DNA of 64,000 nucleotides from Telluria mixta (GCF_029223865.1 NZ_CP119520.1:2852001-2916000), one strand, 5' to 3'. Shown: positions 46,259 through 58,669, numbered from the stretch's first letter. The notes: generated by a model from the sequence alone, not told the origin. Program-made: numbers and translations.

Positions 46259-47182
46259 TCACTCGTCGGGGAACAGCACCGGCATCTCCACCGACCGCTT
46301 CTTGAGCGCCGCCTTGGCGCCATCGTAATCCGGAAACACCTCGCCCACGACGGCCCAGAAGGCCGGGCTGTGGTTCATTTCGCGCAGGTGCGCCAGTTCG
46401 TGCACGACCACGTAGTCCAGCAGCGCGAGCGGATAGTGCACCAGCTTCCAGTTCAACCGAATGTTCCCGGCCACCGTGCACGAACCCCAGCGCGTACCGG
46501 CCGACGAGATCGCGAACGAGTTGTACGTGACGCCCACGTGCGGCGCGTACAGGTCCAGGCGTTCGCCGAAGATCCGCTTCGCCTCGTCCTGGAACCACAG
46601 CTTCACGCGCTCGCGGACCTGCCACGTCTCGAGGCCCGGCGTCACGCCGAGATGCAAGGTGCGCGTGTCCGCATCGAAGATGCAGTGGCTGCGCGCGGCA
46701 GGCTCCAGCCGCAGCGTGATGTCGGCGCCGAGGTAGGGCAGTTGCGCGCCGTCGACCCATTCCACGGGCGGACGTTCGGCGCGCTGCGCGCGGCGTTCAC
46801 CCCGTTCGAACAGCTTGGTGAGGATCCAGCGCTGCTTGGCGCGGATCGCGCGCTCGATGTCGTCCAGCGGCGCGCGGTTCGGCGACGTCACGAACAGGCC
46901 GTCGTCGCACACCATGAAGCCGTGCGAGCGGCGCGCGGAGCGGCGCAGCACGTAGTGCACGGTGTGCGATCCGAGCTGGATCTTGCGCAGCGGCGGGTCG
47001 TTCGGGCCGACGGGCGGAATGGGAAGCGTACGGGTCGGCACCGGCGGTGCCTTGAACAGCGGGGCCGGCGGCACGGGTCTGGCCGCCGGTGCCGGTGCCG
47101 GTGCGGGCGAGGGCTTGAGCGCCGCGACGAGTTCCTGGGCAAACAGCTCCAGCTGGTTCGCGTCGATCTTGGGGGAGGTCAT
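46259..47182 (-). CDS. YgjP-like metallopeptidase-domain protein (M48-like, DUF45)
   Basis: The 307-residue protein has the zinc motif HELAH in YVVVHELAHLREMNHSPAFW and SSAGTRWGSCTVAGNIRLNW, both typical of the YgjP family. The first 90 residues are Pro/Ala-rich and unconserved. Start at ATG 47182; the open frame upstream overlaps plsC. Substrates of these putative proteases are unknown. Confidence 0.87.
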   Translation of the reverse strand: MTSPKIDANQLELFAQELVAALKPSPAPAPAPAARPVPPAPLFKAPPVPTRTLPIPPVGPNDPPLRKIQLGSHTVHYVLRRSARRSHGFMVCDDGLFVTSPNRAPLDDIERAIRAKQRWILTKLFERGERRAQRAERPPVEWVDGAQLPYLGADITLRLEPAARSHCIFDADTRTLHLGVTPGLETWQVRERVKLWFQDEAKRIFGERLDLYAPHVGVTYNSFAISSAGTRWGSCTVAGNIRLNWKLVHYPLALLDYVVVHELAHLREMNHSPAFWAVVGEVFPDYDGAKAALKKRSVEMPVLFPDE

Positions 47183-47226
47183 GGTGGGCGGCTTCGATGG
47201 TGCTTGGTTCTGCGCGCCCAATTCGT

Positions 47227-48009
47227 TCAAGTACCTGAATAGGCGTGGGGCGAAATGACGCGCATTTCCGATTCTATCCAATTTTCGACCTCTTGCATCA
47301 GACTGTCGGCAGTGTGGTTTTCCGGCGATATCGGCTTGCCGATCGAGACGGTGATGAGGCCCGGCCGCTTGATGAACGAGTTCTTGGGCCAGCACTCACC
47401 TGAATTATGCGCGATCGGCACGACCATCGCACGTGTTTCTATCGCCAGGCGCGTACCGCCGCTTTTGTACTGTCCTTTCTGGCCGACGGGGATGCGCGTC
47501 CCTTCGGGGAACATGATGATCGACTGGCCGTCCGCGAGGCGCGATTTGCCGATCTTGACCACGTGGGCGAAGGCGCGCTTGCCCTTGCTGCGGTCGATCG
47601 GGATCATGCGCAGCAGCGCCATGCCCCAGCCGAAGAAGGGGATGTAGAGGATCTCCTTCTTGAAGACGTAGACGAGCGGACGCTTCATGTTCGGCAGCAT
47701 GAAGATGGTCTCCCATGCCGACTGGTGCTTCGACAGCAGGATCGCGGGTTGGTCCGGCAGGTTCTCGTAGCCCTTCACCTGGTAGCGGATGCCGCAGATG
47801 ACGCGGGCGCACCAGATGATGAAGACGTTCCAGCGCGACGTGACCCAGAAGCGCGTCTTGTACGGGAACGGCGCCGCGAGGAAGCAGACGCAGGCCCAGA
47901 CGACGGTGGCGACCGTCATGACGATCGCGAACAACAGGGAACGCAGGAACAGGGCGGCGGTACGCAACGGCGTGGTCTCCAGATCTGGGGGGGCGGTATT
48001 AGCGATCAT
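47227..48009 (-). CDS. plsC: 1-acyl-sn-glycerol-3-phosphate acyltransferase
   Basis: PlsC makes phosphatidic acid. The 260-residue protein has an N-terminal membrane segment (FLRSLLFAIVMTVATVVWAC), a catalytic KHQSAWE motif (HX4E where HX4D is usual) and FPEGTRIPVG. The Glu form is, as far as I recall, common in relatives. The ATG at 48009 overlaps the end of gmhB (ATGA), which sets the start; the longer open frame upstream is the shifted reading of gmhB. Confidence 0.9.
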   Translation of the reverse strand: MIANTAPPDLETTPLRTAALFLRSLLFAIVMTVATVVWACVCFLAAPFPYKTRFWVTSRWNVFIIWCARVICGIRYQVKGYENLPDQPAILLSKHQSAWETIFMLPNMKRPLVYVFKKEILYIPFFGWGMALLRMIPIDRSKGKRAFAHVVKIGKSRLADGQSIIMFPEGTRIPVGQKGQYKSGGTRLAIETRAMVVPIAHNSGECWPKNSFIKRPGLITVSIGKPISPENHTADSLMQEVENWIESEMRVISPHAYSGT

Positions 48010-48562
48010 GCGCTGGCAGTTTGTGTGGTGGCCTTGAGGAAGGCATCGACCATGGACGCGAGGTCGGGGAAGACCTGCGTGCCGGGTGGCAGGCCGCCCG
48101 TCTCCCGGGTCTTCTCGCCCTTGCCGGTCAGGACCAGGTAGGGCACGCAGCCGCTGATGAAGCCGGCCTGCAGGTCGCGCAGCGAATCGCCGACAGTCGG
48201 CACGCCCTTCAGGCTGACCTTGAAGCGCTTGCTGATCTCCTCGAACATCCCGTTCTTCGGCTTGCGGCAGTCGCAGTTGTCGATGGCCGCGTGCGGGCAG
48301 AAGAAGATCGCGTCGATGTCCGCGCCCACCAGTTGGGCGCTCGCGTGCATCTTCTGGTGGATCGCGTTCAGGGTCGCGATGTCGAACAGTTCGCGTGCGA
48401 TGCCCGACTGGTTCGACGCGATGACGACGCGGTAGCCGGCCTGGTTCAGGCGCGCGATCGCCTCCAGCGACCCCGGGATCGGGATCCACTCGGCGGGCGA
48501 CTTGATGAATTCGGGGAGTCATGGTTGATGACCCCGTCCCGGTCGAGGATGATCAGCTTCAT
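48006..48562 (-). pseudogene. gmhB: Heptose-1,7-bisphosphate phosphatase, single-base frameshift
   Basis: GmhB removes the 7-phosphate from heptose bisphosphate for ADP-heptose synthesis. The ATG at 48562 reads MKLIILDRDGVINHDSP, with the HAD nucleophile D7 and D9, but the frame then shifts and stops after 38 codons. One base added to the C run (forward GGGG at 48513-48516) restores EFIKSPAEWIPIPG and joins the rest (QSGIARELFD, CPHAAIDNCDCRKP zinc-site Cys, VGDSLRDLQAG) to the stop at 48006. This would give about 185 residues, normal for GmhB. It is either a real mutation or a homopolymer sequencing error. Confidence 0.88.
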
Positions 48563-48568
48563 TTGCAC

Positions 48569-50665
48569 TTACGCTGCCAGCTTGGAGATGTCGGCCACGC
48601 GGTTCATCATGCGGTGCAGGATGGACAGCAGGGCGAGGCGGTTGTTGCGCAGTGCGACGTCGTCGGCCATCACCATCACGTCGTTGAAGAACGCGTCGAC
48701 GTCGTCGCGCAGCTGGGCCAGCGTCTTCAGCGTGCCCGTGAAGTCGCCGCGCTCGAAGGCGGCATCGACGTCCGGCTGCACGCGCTGCACGCTCGCGTAC
48801 AGCGCCTTCTCGGCGGCGTCCTGCAACAGGGCGGCATCAACGTTACCAGCTTGTGCGAGGGCCTCCTCATTCTTCTTGAGGATGTTCGAGATGCGCTTGT
48901 TGGCGGCAGCCAGCGACGCGCTTTCCGGCAGTGCGGCGAAGGCCTGCACGGCTTCCAGGCGCTGCACGACGTCGTCCACGCGGTCCGGGTTCTGCGCCAG
49001 CACGGCTTCGACTTCGTTCGGTGCGAAGCCGCGGTCGCGCAGCAGGCCGCGCAGGCGGTCCAGCATGAAGGCCGTGACTTCCGCGGTCGGATCTTTAAAC
49101 GTCGGCATGTAGTCGAACACGCCGGCGGCATCCGTCAAGAGGTCGGACAGCGCGAGCGGCAGGCGCTTCTCGACCAGCATGCGCATTACGCCCAGGGCGT
49201 GGCGGCGCAGCGCGAACGGGTCCTTCTCGCCGGTCGGCTGCAGGCCGATCGACCAGATGCCCACCAGGGTTTCCAGTTTGTCGGCCAGTGCGACGGCCAG
49301 GCCCGTGTTCGTCGTGGGCAGCGCGTCGCCCGAGAAGCGCGGCTGGTAGTGCTCGGAGGCGGCCAGCGCCACTTCCTCGTGCTCGCCGTCGTTGCGGGCG
49401 TAATACGTGCCCATGATGCCCTGCAGTTCCGGGAACTCGCCGACCATGTCGGTCAGCAGGTCGGCCTTCGCGAGCTGCGCGCCGCGTTCGGCCAGCAGCA
49501 CGTCGTAGCCGAGGCGGCGGGCGATGGCGCCGGCGAGGCGCGTGACGCGCTGCGTGCGCTCGGCCTGCGTGCCCAGCTTGTTGTGGTAGACGACGTTCGC
49601 CAGCAGCGGCAGGCGCGATTCCAGCGACTTCTTCTTGTCCTGCTCGAAGAAGAACTTCGCATCCGACAGGCGCGGGCGCACGACGCGCTCGTTGCCTCCG
49701 ACGATGGCGGACGGGTCGTCGGTCGCGAGGTTCGAGACGATCAGGAAGCGCGAGCGCAGCTTGCCGTTCGAGTCCGTCAGCGCGAAGTACTTCTGGTTCG
49801 TCTGCATCGTCAGGATCAGGCATTCCTGCGGCACGGACAGGAACACGTCTTCGAACTGGCATGCGTAGACGACGGGCCATTCGACCAGCGCCGCCACTTC
49901 ATCCAGCAGCGATTCCGGCATCAGCACCTGGTCGCCGCCGGCCTTGGCCAGCAGCTGGGTGCGGATCGATTCCTTGCGTTCTTCCGCATTCGCGACGACC
50001 TTGCCCTGTTCCTTCAGGATGTCGTTGTACGTGTCGGCGCGCGCGATGTCGATGGACTGGCCGTTCGACAGGAAGCGGTGGCCCAGCGTGGCGCGGCCGG
50101 CTTCCAATCCGAGCAGGGACAGCGGCACGACGGCGTCGCCGTGCAGCGCCAGCAGCGAGTGCACGGGGCGCACGAACTGCACGGTGGCGCCGTCCGGACG
50201 CTGGTAGCTCATCACCTTCGGGATCGGCAGCTTGGCGACCGTCTCTTCCAGCACGGGCTGCAGGCCCTCGGCCAGCTTGATGCCCGGCGCGGTGTAGGTG
50301 TAGAAGAAGCTTTCGGCCTTGCCGTCCTGGGCGCGTTCGAGGTCGCTGATGTTGAGGTCGGGGAAGCCGAGGGCGGCCAGTTTCTTGGCCAGCGGCGCGG
50401 TCGGGTTGCCGTCCTTGTCGAGGGCGACGGTCACCGGCAGGATCTTCTCGCGGATGGTCTTGTCGGCCGACGTGGCGCGCACGTTGGTGATGGAGACCGC
50501 GAGGCGGCGCGGCGTGGCGTAGGTGGTGACGACGCTGTCGGCGTCCAGGAAATCACGGGCCTTCAGGCCGTTCGCGATGCCGTTGGCGAAAGCGGCGCCC
50601 AGTTTCACGAGCGCCTTCGGTGGCAGCTCTTCGGTCTGCAGTTCGACGAGTAATGTCTGATTCAT
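48569..50665 (-). CDS. glyS: Glycine-tRNA ligase beta subunit
   Basis: GlyS is the large subunit of the alpha2/beta2 bacterial glycyl-tRNA synthetase. The 698-residue protein has [42 protein letters not shown] and the [10 protein letters not shown] segment. It follows glyQ by 25 bases and ends six bases before gmhB. The operon order glyQ-glyS-gmhB-plsC is usual in Burkholderiales. Confidence 0.96.
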   Translation of the reverse strand: MNQTLLVELQTEELPPKALVKLGAAFANGIANGLKARDFLDADSVVTTYATPRRLAVSITNVRATSADKTIREKILPVTVALDKDGNPTAPLAKKLAALGFPDLNISDLERAQDGKAESFFYTYTAPGIKLAEGLQPVLEETVAKLPIPKVMSYQRPDGATVQFVRPVHSLLALHGDAVVPLSLLGLEAGRATLGHRFLSNGQSIDIARADTYNDILKEQGKVVANAEERKESIRTQLLAKAGGDQVLMPESLLDEVAALVEWPVVYACQFEDVFLSVPQECLILTMQTNQKYFALTDSNGKLRSRFLIVSNLATDDPSAIVGGNERVVRPRLSDAKFFFEQDKKKSLESRLPLLANVVYHNKLGTQAERTQRVTRLAGAIARRLGYDVLLAERGAQLAKADLLTDMVGEFPELQGIMGTYYARNDGEHEEVALAASEHYQPRFSGDALPTTNTGLAVALADKLETLVGIWSIGLQPTGEKDPFALRRHALGVMRMLVEKRLPLALSDLLTDAAGVFDYMPTFKDPTAEVTAFMLDRLRGLLRDRGFAPNEVEAVLAQNPDRVDDVVQRLEAVQAFAALPESASLAAANKRISNILKKNEEALAQAGNVDAALLQDAAEKALYASVQRVQPDVDAAFERGDFTGTLKTLAQLRDDVDAFFNDVMVMADDVALRNNRLALLSILHRMMNRVADISKLAA

Positions 50666-50690
50666 GGTGTCGTTCTATTCTTTTCTGGAC

Positions 50691-51590
50691 TCAAGCTTTC
50701 GGGAGCATGGGGAAGCCCAGCTTCTCGCGCGAATCGTAATAGGCCTGGGCGACGAGGCGCGACAGAGTGCGCACGCGGCCGATGTAGGCGGCGCGCTCGG
50801 TGACGGAGATCGCGCCGCGCGCATCCAGCAGGTTGAAGCTGTGCGACGCCTTCATGATCTGCTCGTACGCGGGCAAGGTGAGCGCCAGTTCGATCAGGCG
50901 CTTGGCTTCGCTCTCGTGGTTATTGAAGGCCTGGAACAGCAGGTCGGTGTTCGAGTGTTCGAAGTTGTAGGTCGACTGCTCGACTTCGTTCTGGTGGAAC
51001 ACGTCGCCGTACGACAGCGATTTCTTTTCGCCGTTCTCTTCCCACTCGGTCCACACGAGGTCATACACGTTCTCGACGCCCTGCAGGTACATCGCGAGGC
51101 GCTCGATGCCGTACGTGATCTCGCCCAGCACCGGCTTGCAATCGAGGCCGCCGACCTGCTGGAAATACGTGAACTGGGTGACTTCCATGCCGTTCAGCCA
51201 GACTTCCCAGCCGAGGCCCCAGGCGCCCAGCGTCGGGCTTTCCCAGTCGTCCTCGACGAAGCGCACGTCGTTCTTTTTCAGGTCCAGGCCCAGCGCTTCC
51301 AGGGAGCCCAGGTACAGGTCCAGGATGTTTTCCGGCGCGGGTTTCAGGACGACCTGGTACTGGTAATAGTGCTGCAGGCGGTTCGGGTTTTCGCCGTAGC
51401 GGCCATCCTTCGGGCGGCGCGACGGTTGCACGTAGGCGGCGCGCCACGGTTCCGGTCCGATCGCGCGCAGGAAGGTGCCAGTGTGGAAGGTGCCCGCGCC
51501 GACTTCCATGTCGTACGGCTGGAGCAGGGCGCAACCCTGCTTGTCCCAGTAGGTTTGCAGAGTCAGAATAATTTGTTGGAATGTGAGCAT
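50691..51590 (-). CDS. glyQ: Glycine-tRNA ligase alpha subunit
   Basis: GlyQ, the catalytic alpha subunit, has 299 residues and begins [20 protein letters not shown], the standard N-terminus, so I place the start at ATG 51590; 11 further in-frame codons upstream are not conserved. [20 protein letters not shown], the anticodon-independent [15 protein letters not shown] and [12 protein letters not shown] are typical. Confidence 0.97.
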   Translation of the reverse strand: MLTFQQIILTLQTYWDKQGCALLQPYDMEVGAGTFHTGTFLRAIGPEPWRAAYVQPSRRPKDGRYGENPNRLQHYYQYQVVLKPAPENILDLYLGSLEALGLDLKKNDVRFVEDDWESPTLGAWGLGWEVWLNGMEVTQFTYFQQVGGLDCKPVLGEITYGIERLAMYLQGVENVYDLVWTEWEENGEKKSLSYGDVFHQNEVEQSTYNFEHSNTDLLFQAFNNHESEAKRLIELALTLPAYEQIMKASHSFNLLDARGAISVTERAAYIGRVRTLSRLVAQAYYDSREKLGFPMLPKA

Positions 51591-51691
51591 CTTGTTGGCT
51601 TCGCGCGCACGGGGCGCGAACACGGTGAGTTTGCTAAAACACCAATTCTAGCGGGTTTTACGGAATGGCTTGAAGTGAATCGCTCGCTATT

Positions 51692-53269
51692 TTAGCCGTT
51701 CGCCTGCCGCCGCCTCCCGGCGACCCAAGCGCAAGCCAGCAGCAAAGCGCCCAGCGCGAGGAACAGCAGGTTGCCGAAGCGGATGTACGGCGTGCTGCCG
51801 GCCATGCCCTGCACGGTCGTCGCCAGCGTGCCCTGGCTGTAGAACGGCAGCAGGGCGGCGACGTTGCCGCGGCCGTCGATGACGGCGGTGGCGCCGTTGT
51901 TCGTCGCGCGCAGCATCGGGCGGCCCGTCTCGAGACTCCGCATGCGCGAGATCTGCAGGTGCTGCGGGATCGCGACGGACTCGCCGTACCACGCGAGGTT
52001 CGACACGTTCAGCAGCACGGTGGCCGGCTGCGCCTGCGAGCGCAGGTTCTTCGCGATCTCTTCGCCGAACACGTCTTCGTAACAGACGTTCGGCAGAATC
52101 AGCTGGTCCTTGACGGCGAACGGCGCCTGCACGTCCGGGCCGCGCGTGAAATCGCCCAGCGGGATCTGCATCAGGTCCGTGAACCAGCGGAAGCCCGTCG
52201 GGATGAATTCGCCGAACGGCACCAGGTGGTTCTTGTCGTAGCGGTAGGATTGTCCCTGCGGGCCGATGCCGGCCACGCTGTTCGCGTACACCGTCATGCT
52301 GTCGGCCAGCGGGATCCCGAACAGGAACGCGCTGCCGGTCTGCGCCGCGTAATTCCGGAACGTCTGCAGGTACTCGGGCGGGAGCTGGTTCGGGAACACG
52401 GGGATCGCCGTCTCCGGCGCCGCGATCAGGTCGGCCGGTGCGGCCGTCATCATGTCGCGGTAGCGCGTGAGGATCATGCCCAGGTGCTCGGCGCTGAATT
52501 TCTCGTCCTGGCGGATGTTCCCCTGCACGAGGCGCACGCTGAGCGGCTTGCCGGCAGGTGCGGTCCAGGCGATGTGTTTCAGGCCCCAGCCAGCCAGCAG
52601 CAGCGCGGCGAACAGGCCGATGGCCGGCAGCCTGCGGCGCTGGGTCAGCATCACGATGCACGCCGAGCAGACAGCGACCAGCACGCCGATGCCGTACACG
52701 CCGAGGATCGGGGCGAAGCCGGCGAGGGGTGCCGTCACGTGCGCATAGCCGGACGCCGCCCAGGGGAAACCGGTAAAGACCCAGCCGCGCATCCATTCCG
52801 ACACGCCCCAGCAGGCGGGGAACACGAGCAGCAGGAAGGCGGGGACGGGCAGCGACCAGCGCTTGCGTAGCCAGGACGACACACCCGCGGCGAACGCGCC
52901 GAACAGGCCCATGTAAAGACCCAGCAGCGCGATGGCGATGGCGGACAGCACGGCCGGCAGGCCGCCAAAGCGATTCAGCGCAATATATAACCAGTGCATG
53001 CCGGCCACGGACCAGCCGAACCCGAACGCCCAGCCGAGGAACACGGCGCGGCGGGTCGAACTGCCCATGCCGACCTGGTAGAACAGGTAAGCGAGAGACA
53101 GGAACTGGACGGGCCACCAGCCGAACGGTTCGAACGAGAACAGGCTCAGGGCGCCGGCCAGCGCCGCGACGGCGAGACCTGTGACGCTCGGCCGCGTGCC
53201 GCGCAGGGCGGGATCGGGCGCCACGGCGGGCTTGCGGCCGCGCCGCAGGTTCAGGCTGGATTCGATCAA
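51692..53269 (-). CDS. lnt: Apolipoprotein N-acyltransferase
   Basis: Lnt adds the third acyl chain to lipoproteins at the inner membrane. There are about seven N-terminal membrane segments and a nitrilase domain with the catalytic triad Glu ([10 protein letters not shown]), Lys ([20 protein letters not shown] region) and Cys ([12 protein letters not shown]). From the TTG at 53269 it has 525 residues, close to E. coli. No ATG is available near the N-terminus; a GTG further in (PAVAPDP) is an alternative. It follows corC by 13 bases. Confidence 0.93.
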   Translation of the reverse strand: MIESSLNLRRGRKPAVAPDPALRGTRPSVTGLAVAALAGALSLFSFEPFGWWPVQFLSLAYLFYQVGMGSSTRRAVFLGWAFGFGWSVAGMHWLYIALNRFGGLPAVLSAIAIALLGLYMGLFGAFAAGVSSWLRKRWSLPVPAFLLLVFPACWGVSEWMRGWVFTGFPWAASGYAHVTAPLAGFAPILGVYGIGVLVAVCSACIVMLTQRRRLPAIGLFAALLLAGWGLKHIAWTAPAGKPLSVRLVQGNIRQDEKFSAEHLGMILTRYRDMMTAAPADLIAAPETAIPVFPNQLPPEYLQTFRNYAAQTGSAFLFGIPLADSMTVYANSVAGIGPQGQSYRYDKNHLVPFGEFIPTGFRWFTDLMQIPLGDFTRGPDVQAPFAVKDQLILPNVCYEDVFGEEIAKNLRSQAQPATVLLNVSNLAWYGESVAIPQHLQISRMRSLETGRPMLRATNNGATAVIDGRGNVAALLPFYSQGTLATTVQGMAGSTPYIRFGNLLFLALGALLLACAWVAGRRRQANG

Positions 53270-53282
53270 TGCAGGACCCGCG

Positions 53283-54194
53283 TCAATCGTGTTCGTCGTC
53301 GACGGCCGGGAGTTTTTCCACCAGCAGCACGTGGATCTGGCGCGCATCGGCGCGCAGCACTTCGAAGCGCAGGTTCTCGAGGTCGAACACCTCGCCCTTG
53401 TGCGGCATGCGGCCCAGGTGGCTGGCGACGAGGCCGCCGATGGTGTCGACGTCGTCCTCGGGCAGGTCGACGCCGATCTCTTCGTTGAACTGCTCGATCT
53501 CGGTCAGCGCCTTCACGCGCCAGCGCGAGCCGTGCTGGCCTTCCTTGATGGAGAGGATGTTGTCTTCTTCCTCGTCGAAGTCGTACTCGTCCTCGATGTC
53601 GCCGACGATCTGTTCCAGCACGTCCTCGATGGTGATCAGGCCGGCCACGCCGCTGTACTCGTCGACGACGATGGCCATGTGATTGTGGTTCGCGCGGAAG
53701 TCGCGCAGCAGCACGTTCAGGCGCTTCGATTCCGGGATGAAGATCGCCGGGCGCAGCATGTCGCGCACGTCGAACGATTCTTCCGCGTAGTAGCGCAGCA
53801 GGTCCTTGGCGAGCAGGATGCCGACCACCTTGTCGCGCTCGCCCTCGATGGCGGGGAAGCGCGAGTGAGCCGTTTCCAGCACGATGGGCAGCCATTCCTC
53901 GATCGGCTTGGTGATGTCGATCACGTCCATCTGGGAGCGCGGGATCATGATGTCGCGCACCGACAGGTCGGATACCTGGAACACGCCCTCGATCATGGAG
54001 AGTGCGTCGGCGTCGATGAGGTTGCGTTCGTGGGCGTCGTGCAGAACTTCCAGCAGTTCGGCGCGGTTTTCGGGCTCGGGGGAAATCAGTGCGGTCAACC
54101 GTTCGAACAGCGACCGGTGGGTTTTAACGTCCGAACGGACGTCAGCAGGGTGCTCGGGCATAGTTGGCGTGAAGCCGTTGTTGCGATGGGCCAT
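53283..54194 (-). CDS. corC: HlyC/CorC-family protein (YbeX-like)
   Basis: The 303-residue protein without membrane segments has a CBS pair ([35 protein letters not shown]) and a C-terminal CorC_HlyC FAD-PCMH-like domain ([19 protein letters not shown]). It is linked to Mg/Co efflux or ribosome maturation, usually beside ybeY. The ATG at 54194 gives a usual length; ATG 54161 is possible, neither has a clear ribosome site. Unusually, it is separated from ybeY by the molybdenum hydroxylase genes. Confidence 0.92.
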   Translation of the reverse strand: MAHRNNGFTPTMPEHPADVRSDVKTHRSLFERLTALISPEPENRAELLEVLHDAHERNLIDADALSMIEGVFQVSDLSVRDIMIPRSQMDVIDITKPIEEWLPIVLETAHSRFPAIEGERDKVVGILLAKDLLRYYAEESFDVRDMLRPAIFIPESKRLNVLLRDFRANHNHMAIVVDEYSGVAGLITIEDVLEQIVGDIEDEYDFDEEEDNILSIKEGQHGSRWRVKALTEIEQFNEEIGVDLPEDDVDTIGGLVASHLGRMPHKGEVFDLENLRFEVLRADARQIHVLLVEKLPAVDDEHD

Positions 54195-54314
54195 AGGATA
54201 CACCAAAAGCCGGAATGCCTGATTTTTATGCAGGCATCCGGGTTCAAGCAGGCGTGCGCCATTGCTGCTAGTCTTCGTCCTATAGTTGCTCATTCGCTAA
54301 GGAAAGGAATCCCC

Positions 54315-54770
54315 ATGCCCGCCTTGAACGTCAACGGCACCACCACCAACCTCGACGTCCCCGACGACATGCCCCTGTTGTGGGCCCTGCGCGACGTAAT
54401 GGGCCTCACCGGCACCAAGTTCGGCTGCGGCGTGGCCCTGTGCGGCGCCTGCACTGTCCACCTGGACGGCCAGGCCATCCGCTCGTGCGTGACCCCCGTG
54501 TCGGCTGCGGCCGGCAAGAAGATCACGACCATCGAGGCGATCGGCAACGACCCGGTCGGGGCCAAGGTGCAGGACGCGTGGCGCAAGATCGATGTCGTCC
54601 AGTGCGGGTATTGCCAGTCGGGCCAGATCATGTCCGCCACGGCGCTGCTGCACGCGACGCCGAAGCCGGGCGATGCCGACATCGATAACGCCATGGCCGG
54701 CAACATCTGCCGCTGCGGCACCTATAACCGCATCCGTAAAGCGATCAAGATCGCATCGGGCCAGGCATGA
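54315..54770 (+). CDS. [2Fe-2S] subunit of molybdenum hydroxylase (isoquinoline oxidoreductase alpha-like)
   Basis: The 151-residue protein has a plant-type [2Fe-2S] site (C38, C43, C46, C58; [19 protein letters not shown]) and a second [2Fe-2S] site in the helical domain (C97, C100, C132, C134; [16 protein letters not shown]). It passes electrons from the molybdopterin subunit. The stop overlaps the ATG of the large subunit. There is no FAD subunit beside it, so electrons probably go to a membrane cytochrome or quinone route. The pattern fits the IorA type. Confidence 0.93.
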   Translation: MPALNVNGTTTNLDVPDDMPLLWALRDVMGLTGTKFGCGVALCGACTVHLDGQAIRSCVTPVSAAAGKKITTIEAIGNDPVGAKVQDAWRKIDVVQCGYCQSGQIMSATALLHATPKPGDADIDNAMAGNICRCGTYNRIRKAIKIASGQA

Positions 54771-54784
54771 AAGGGGACGCGCGC

Positions 54785-57016
54785 ATGGATCAGATCTCGG
54801 GCAAACGCCGCCAACTGCTGAAAGCGGGCGCCATCGGCGGTGGCAGCCTGCTGTTCGGCTTCTCGCTGTTCGGCTGTACGAAGCAGGGGCAGACGCCCGC
54901 CAACGATCGCAAGGAACCGCCATCCGAGAAGGCCGTCGGCCAGGCGTCGACCGCGATGACGAACGAGCAACCGGGCCTTGCGCACGATGCGTTCATCCGG
55001 ATCGACCGCGAGGGCATCGTCACGCTCATCATCCACAAGGTCGAGATGGGGCAGGGCACGTTTACCTCGCTGCCGCAGCTGCTGGCCGAGGAACTGGGTG
55101 CCGATCTGTCGAAAGTGAAGCTGGAGCAGGCGCCCGCGAACAATTCGCTGTACGCCGACGCGCTGCTGGGCGGCCAGGTGACGGGCGGCTCGACGTCGAT
55201 CCGCGCCACGTATAAACCGCTGCGCGAGGCAGGCGCCAAGGTCCGCACGGTGCTCGTGCAGGCCGCCGCGAAGAACTGGAACGTCGAGCCGGGCGACCTG
55301 AAAGTCGTGGGCGGGACGATCCGCCACGAGGCGTCGAACCGGCAGGTGCACTTCGGCGAAGTGGCGGAGGCGGCCTCGAAGCTGAGTTTCCCGGCCGAGG
55401 TCAAGCTGAAGGACCCGGCCCAGTTCACGCTGGTCGGCAAGCCCTTGAAGCGCCTCGACTCGCCCGCGAAAGTGAACGGTTCCGCACAGTTCGGCATCGA
55501 CGCGCGCCTGCCCAACATGGGGATCGCGGCCGTGGCGGCATCGCCCGTCCTGGGCGGCAAGGTGGCCGCCGTCGACGAGCAGAAGGCGCTGGCCGTGAAG
55601 GGCGTGCGCCAGGTGCTGCGCATCGAGGGGGCGGTGGCCGTCGTGGCCGACCACTTCTGGGCCGCGAAACAGGGCCTGGCCGCTGCGGCGCCCCGCTTCG
55701 ACGACGGCGCCAACGCCAACGTCAGCACGGCCGGCATCGTCGCGGACATGATGAAGGTATCGCAGAACACGGGCGCCATCGCCACGGACAAGGGCGATGC
55801 GCTCAAGGCGCTGGATGCCGGCCCGGGCCGCCGCATCGACGTCGTCTACGAAGTCCCGTTCCTCGCGCATGCGACGATGGAACCGATGAACTGCACGGTC
55901 GACCTGAAACAGGACGGTTGCGACATCTGGGTCGGCACGCAGGTGCCGGCGCTGGCGCAGGGCGCGGCCGCCAAGCTCACGGGCCTGCCGATCGAGAAGG
56001 TCCGCGTGCATAACCACTACATCGGCGGCGGCTTCGGGCGCCGGCTCGAAGTCGACAACGTGATCCAGGCCGTGGAATTCGCCAGGCTGGCCAAGGGCCC
56101 GCTGAAGATCATCTGGACCCGCGAGGAAGACATCCAGCACGACATGTACCGTCCTTATTACGTCGACCGCATGTCGGCGCGCATCGACGACAAGGGCATG
56201 CCCGTGGCGTGGTTCCACCGCGTGACCGGATCGTCGATCATGTCGCGCTTCGCCCCGCCGATGGTCAAGAACGGCGTCGATCCGGATGCGGTGGAAGCGG
56301 CGGCCGACATCCAGTACTCGATTCCGGCCATCCGCGTCGAATACGTGAGGCACGAACCGCCGGGCCTGCCGACCGCGTTCTGGCGCGGCGTCGGTCCCAC
56401 GCACAACGTGTTCGTCGTCGAGAGCTTCATCGACGAGCTGGCGTACGCGAGCAAGACGGACCCCGTCGCGTTCCGCCGCGCGCTGCTGCAGAAATCGCCG
56501 CGCACCCTGGCCGTGCTGAACCTGGCGGCCGAGAAGGCCGGCTGGGGCAAGCCGCTCAAGCCCATCGCCGGTCGCAAGCTGGGGCGGGGTATCTCGACGC
56601 AGTTCGCGTTCGGCAGCTACATGGCGCAGGTGGCGGAAGTGTCGGTCGGGCCGGACGGCGACGTGCGCGTGCACCGCGTCGTGTGCGCGGTGGATTGCGG
56701 CCAGAACGTCAACCCGGACACCATCGTCGCGCAGATGGAAGGCGGCATCGTGTTCGGCGCCAGCGCGGCGCTGTGGGACGAGGTGACGGTCGAGAAGGGG
56801 CGGGTGCAGCAGTCGAACTTCTCCGACTACCGCGTGATGCGCATGCCGGAGTCGCCGGCGGTGGAGGTCTATATCGTGAACAGCCACGACGATCCGGGCG
56901 GGATCGGCGAGCCGGGGACCGCGGGGATCGCGCCGGCGCTGGCGAATGCGGTGTTTGCGGCGACCGGGAAGCGGATTCGGAAGTTGCCGATTGCGGAACA
57001 GCTGAAAAAAGCCTGA
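54785..57016 (+). CDS. Molybdopterin subunit of molybdenum hydroxylase (isoquinoline oxidoreductase beta-like)
   Basis: The protein hydroxylates an aldehyde or N-heterocycle; the true substrate is unknown. Motifs are [53 protein letters not shown] and [18 protein letters not shown] with the catalytic Glu. The N-terminus has a Tat-like KRRQLLKAG followed by a hydrophobic stretch and LFGC, a possible lipobox, so a periplasmic and maybe lipidated enzyme is suggested. I choose ATG 54785 (AAGGGG eight bases upstream, 743 residues); ATG 54767, overlapping the upstream stop, is also possible. Confidence 0.9.
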   Translation: MDQISGKRRQLLKAGAIGGGSLLFGFSLFGCTKQGQTPANDRKEPPSEKAVGQASTAMTNEQPGLAHDAFIRIDREGIVTLIIHKVEMGQGTFTSLPQLLAEELGADLSKVKLEQAPANNSLYADALLGGQVTGGSTSIRATYKPLREAGAKVRTVLVQAAAKNWNVEPGDLKVVGGTIRHEASNRQVHFGEVAEAASKLSFPAEVKLKDPAQFTLVGKPLKRLDSPAKVNGSAQFGIDARLPNMGIAAVAASPVLGGKVAAVDEQKALAVKGVRQVLRIEGAVAVVADHFWAAKQGLAAAAPRFDDGANANVSTAGIVADMMKVSQNTGAIATDKGDALKALDAGPGRRIDVVYEVPFLAHATMEPMNCTVDLKQDGCDIWVGTQVPALAQGAAAKLTGLPIEKVRVHNHYIGGGFGRRLEVDNVIQAVEFARLAKGPLKIIWTREEDIQHDMYRPYYVDRMSARIDDKGMPVAWFHRVTGSSIMSRFAPPMVKNGVDPDAVEAAADIQYSIPAIRVEYVRHEPPGLPTAFWRGVGPTHNVFVVESFIDELAYASKTDPVAFRRALLQKSPRTLAVLNLAAEKAGWGKPLKPIAGRKLGRGISTQFAFGSYMAQVAEVSVGPDGDVRVHRVVCAVDCGQNVNPDTIVAQMEGGIVFGASAALWDEVTVEKGRVQQSNFSDYRVMRMPESPAVEVYIVNSHDDPGGIGEPGTAGIAPALANAVFAATGKRIRKLPIAEQLKKA

Positions 57017-57018
57017 CT

Positions 57019-57098
57019 CGTCGTTCCCGCGAAAGCGGGAACCCATACGTCGCGTCTACATTGGCTCAGTATGGATTCCCGCGTCCGCGGGAATGACG
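57019..57098. repeat. Inverted pair of hairpin repeats at Mo-hydroxylase/ybeY junction
   Basis: Copy E (57019-57049) folds as GTTCCCGC-GAAA-GCGGGAAC, and copy F (57065-57098) in reverse orientation as ATTCCCGC-GTCC-GCGGGAAT. The pair begins two bases after the Mo-hydroxylase stop and ends 10 bases before the ybeY stop. Unlike copies A and C it does not supply codons. Confidence 0.88.
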
Positions 57099-57108
57099 GT
57101 GTGTTTAA

Positions 57109-57562
57109 TTATTCGTTCTCTGCGTAAGGATCCGGATACCCCAGCGCTTCCATGATGTCGCGCTCGAGTTGTTCCATCTCCTCGGCTTCCTCGTCCGTCT
57201 CGTGGTCGAAGCCCTGCGCGTGCAGCACCCCGTGCACGACGAGGTGCGCCGCGTGTTCCTCGACCGTCTTCTTCTGCTCGTCGGCTTCGCGCTGCAGCAC
57301 GTCCGTGCACAGGACGATGTCGGCCTGCGTCGGTTCGTCGTCGGCGATTTCCGCGCCTTCGTTGTAGGCGAAGGTCAACACGTTGGTGGCGTAGTCCTTG
57401 CCGCGGTATTCGCGGTTCAGGGTCTGGCCTTCCTCGGCGTCGACGAAGCGGATCGCCAGCTCGGCCGGGCCGAGGAGGGCGCCGCGTACCCAGCGCTCCA
57501 CCAGCTCGGGGGTGAGGTCCGCCTCGAGGCGGGTGTCGGGGTACTGGACGTCCAGTTCCAGG

Positions 57563-57582
<20 letters not shown>
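57109..57582 (-). CDS. ybeY: rRNA maturation endoribonuclease YbeY
   Basis: YbeY is a zinc-dependent endoribonuclease for 16S rRNA 3'-end maturation. The 157-residue protein has the three-His motif HGVLHAQGFDH and LNREYRGKDYATNVLTF. It overlaps phoH by 20 bases, suggesting tight coupling. The usual downstream partner corC is 3 kb away. Confidence 0.95.

Positions 57583-58665
<1,083 letters not shown>

Positions 58666-58669
<4 letters not shown>

Noticed and set aside
47227..48522. A 431-codon frame that fuses plsC to upstream sequence
   Set aside because: The part before the plsC ATG at 48009 is an off-frame reading of gmhB; PlsC alone has the normal length.
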